A stretch of 64,000 nt of DNA from Clostridia bacterium. GTDB taxonomy: Bacteria > Bacillota > Clostridia > Christensenellales > Borkfalkiaceae. Location of the stretch: NCBI GenBank assembly GCA_017471785.1, contig JAFURP010000023.1, positions 1 to 64,000 on the forward strand, in the 5' to 3' direction. The notes beneath the pieces are model-generated. The model was not told where the DNA came from. It saw only the letters and a program-made list of their open reading frames with translations, and ran no database searches. Within the stretch, counting starts at the first letter, position 1. Each line of letters opens with the position of its first letter. The translations under genes were made by a program, and so were the position numbers. This document shows positions 62,166-64,000 of the stretch, piece by piece.

Positions 62166-62453
62166 ATGAACATCAAACCTTTATTCGACAAAGTCGTCGT
62201 AGAAAGCGTAACGCAAGAGGAAAAGACGAAAAGCGGCTTCTTTCTCCCCTCGTCCGCACAGGAAAAACCCCAAACCTGCCAAGTGGTAGCAGTCGGCCCC
62301 GGCGGCGTGATCGACGGTAAGGAGATCGTTATGCAAGTGAAGGTCGGCGACAAGGTGCTTTGCTCCAAGTACGCAGGCTCCGATTTCAAGGTAGACGGCA
62401 AAGAATTTACGATCATTAAGCAAAGCGATATTCTCGCGATCGTAGAAGACTAA
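62166..62453 (+). CDS. groES: co-chaperonin GroES
   Basis: A 95-aa GroES: start NIKPLFDKVVVESVTQEEKTKSGFFLPSSAQEKPQ with the mobile loop, then VVAVGPGGVIDGKEIVMQVKVGDKVLCSKYAGSDFKVDGKEFTIIKQSDILAIVED. It caps the GroEL cavity. ATG at 62166 follows GGAGG. Confidence 0.97.
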   Translation: MNIKPLFDKVVVESVTQEEKTKSGFFLPSSAQEKPQTCQVVAVGPGGVIDGKEIVMQVKVGDKVLCSKYAGSDFKVDGKEFTIIKQSDILAIVED

Positions 62454-62465
62454 ATCAGGCAATAA

Positions 62466-64000
<1,535 letters not shown>

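Overview
The window looks like a chromosomal segment of an anaerobic, probably gut-associated member of the Clostridia (Bacillota). The evidence is the arrangement ftsK/spoIIIE - rimO - pgsA - cinA - recA - rny, strong AGGAGG ribosome binding sites, near-consensus sigma-A promoters (TTGxxx, 16-18 bp, TATAAT), and many GLUG/Ig-like lipoproteins next to CUT1 sugar transporters. The species cannot be fixed from sequence alone. No prophage, insertion sequence or CRISPR array is visible.

Layout. 0-9 kb: the 3' end of one tRNA, a tRNA-Glu, a possible structured RNA with its own terminator, then single-gene units (MmcQ/YjbR protein, SulP anion transporter, DMT permease, an unrecognised 668-aa six-hairpin-like enzyme, MATE exporter, small bPH-like membrane protein, lipid kinase). 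9.3-28.5 kb: one long leftward operon with a solute-binding lipoprotein, two CUT1 permeases, a 1328-aa Ig-like surface protein, a DUF4838 lipoprotein, three related GLUG/Big_2 proteins, a previously uncalled 44-aa peptide and a cytoplasmic DUF4964/4965 'glutaminase A-like' protein. It starts at a strong promoter whose 5' leader holds two overlapping perfect palindromes, and it is divergent from an ArsR-type regulator with an extra C-terminal domain. It has no ATPase gene of its own.

29.9-40.1 kb: a leftward, visibly more A+T-rich pectin/uronate operon: a fused carbohydrate-binding/KduI isomerase, GH88-type unsaturated uronyl hydrolase, an unknown 577-aa protein, KduD, a decayed DMT permease, a YesU-like jelly roll, a CBM9-like protein, a GH4 alpha-galacturonidase (CHEV motif) and a DUF4832 protein. 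None of the enzymes has a signal peptide, so oligogalacturonides would be cleaved in the cytoplasm and the 4-deoxy uronates sent on through KduI and KduD. A divergent AraC gene probably controls it. A degraded tRNA-Ser lies at its downstream edge.

41-56 kb: tRNA-Thr, then core genes (rny, recA, cinA, pgsA, rimO, ftsK, murC), an ABC-2 drug-type exporter, and nahK (N-acetylhexosamine 1-kinase) divergent from a second AraC gene. 56-62 kb: a leftward operon dCMP deaminase - cyclophilin - purB - HprK-like kinase - PqqD-like protein - S26 peptidase - ABC exporter. Its last four genes look like a RiPP-type peptide modification and export module with no recognisable precursor or cyclase. 62-64 kb: groES and the start of groEL.

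The strongest candidates for new biology are the kinase/PqqD/peptidase/exporter module, the in-frame fusion of KduI to a carbohydrate-binding domain with a retained internal ribosome binding site, the GLUG-lipoprotein/ABC-importer operon with its 44-aa peptide, and several genes whose start codon falls at the predicted transcription start.
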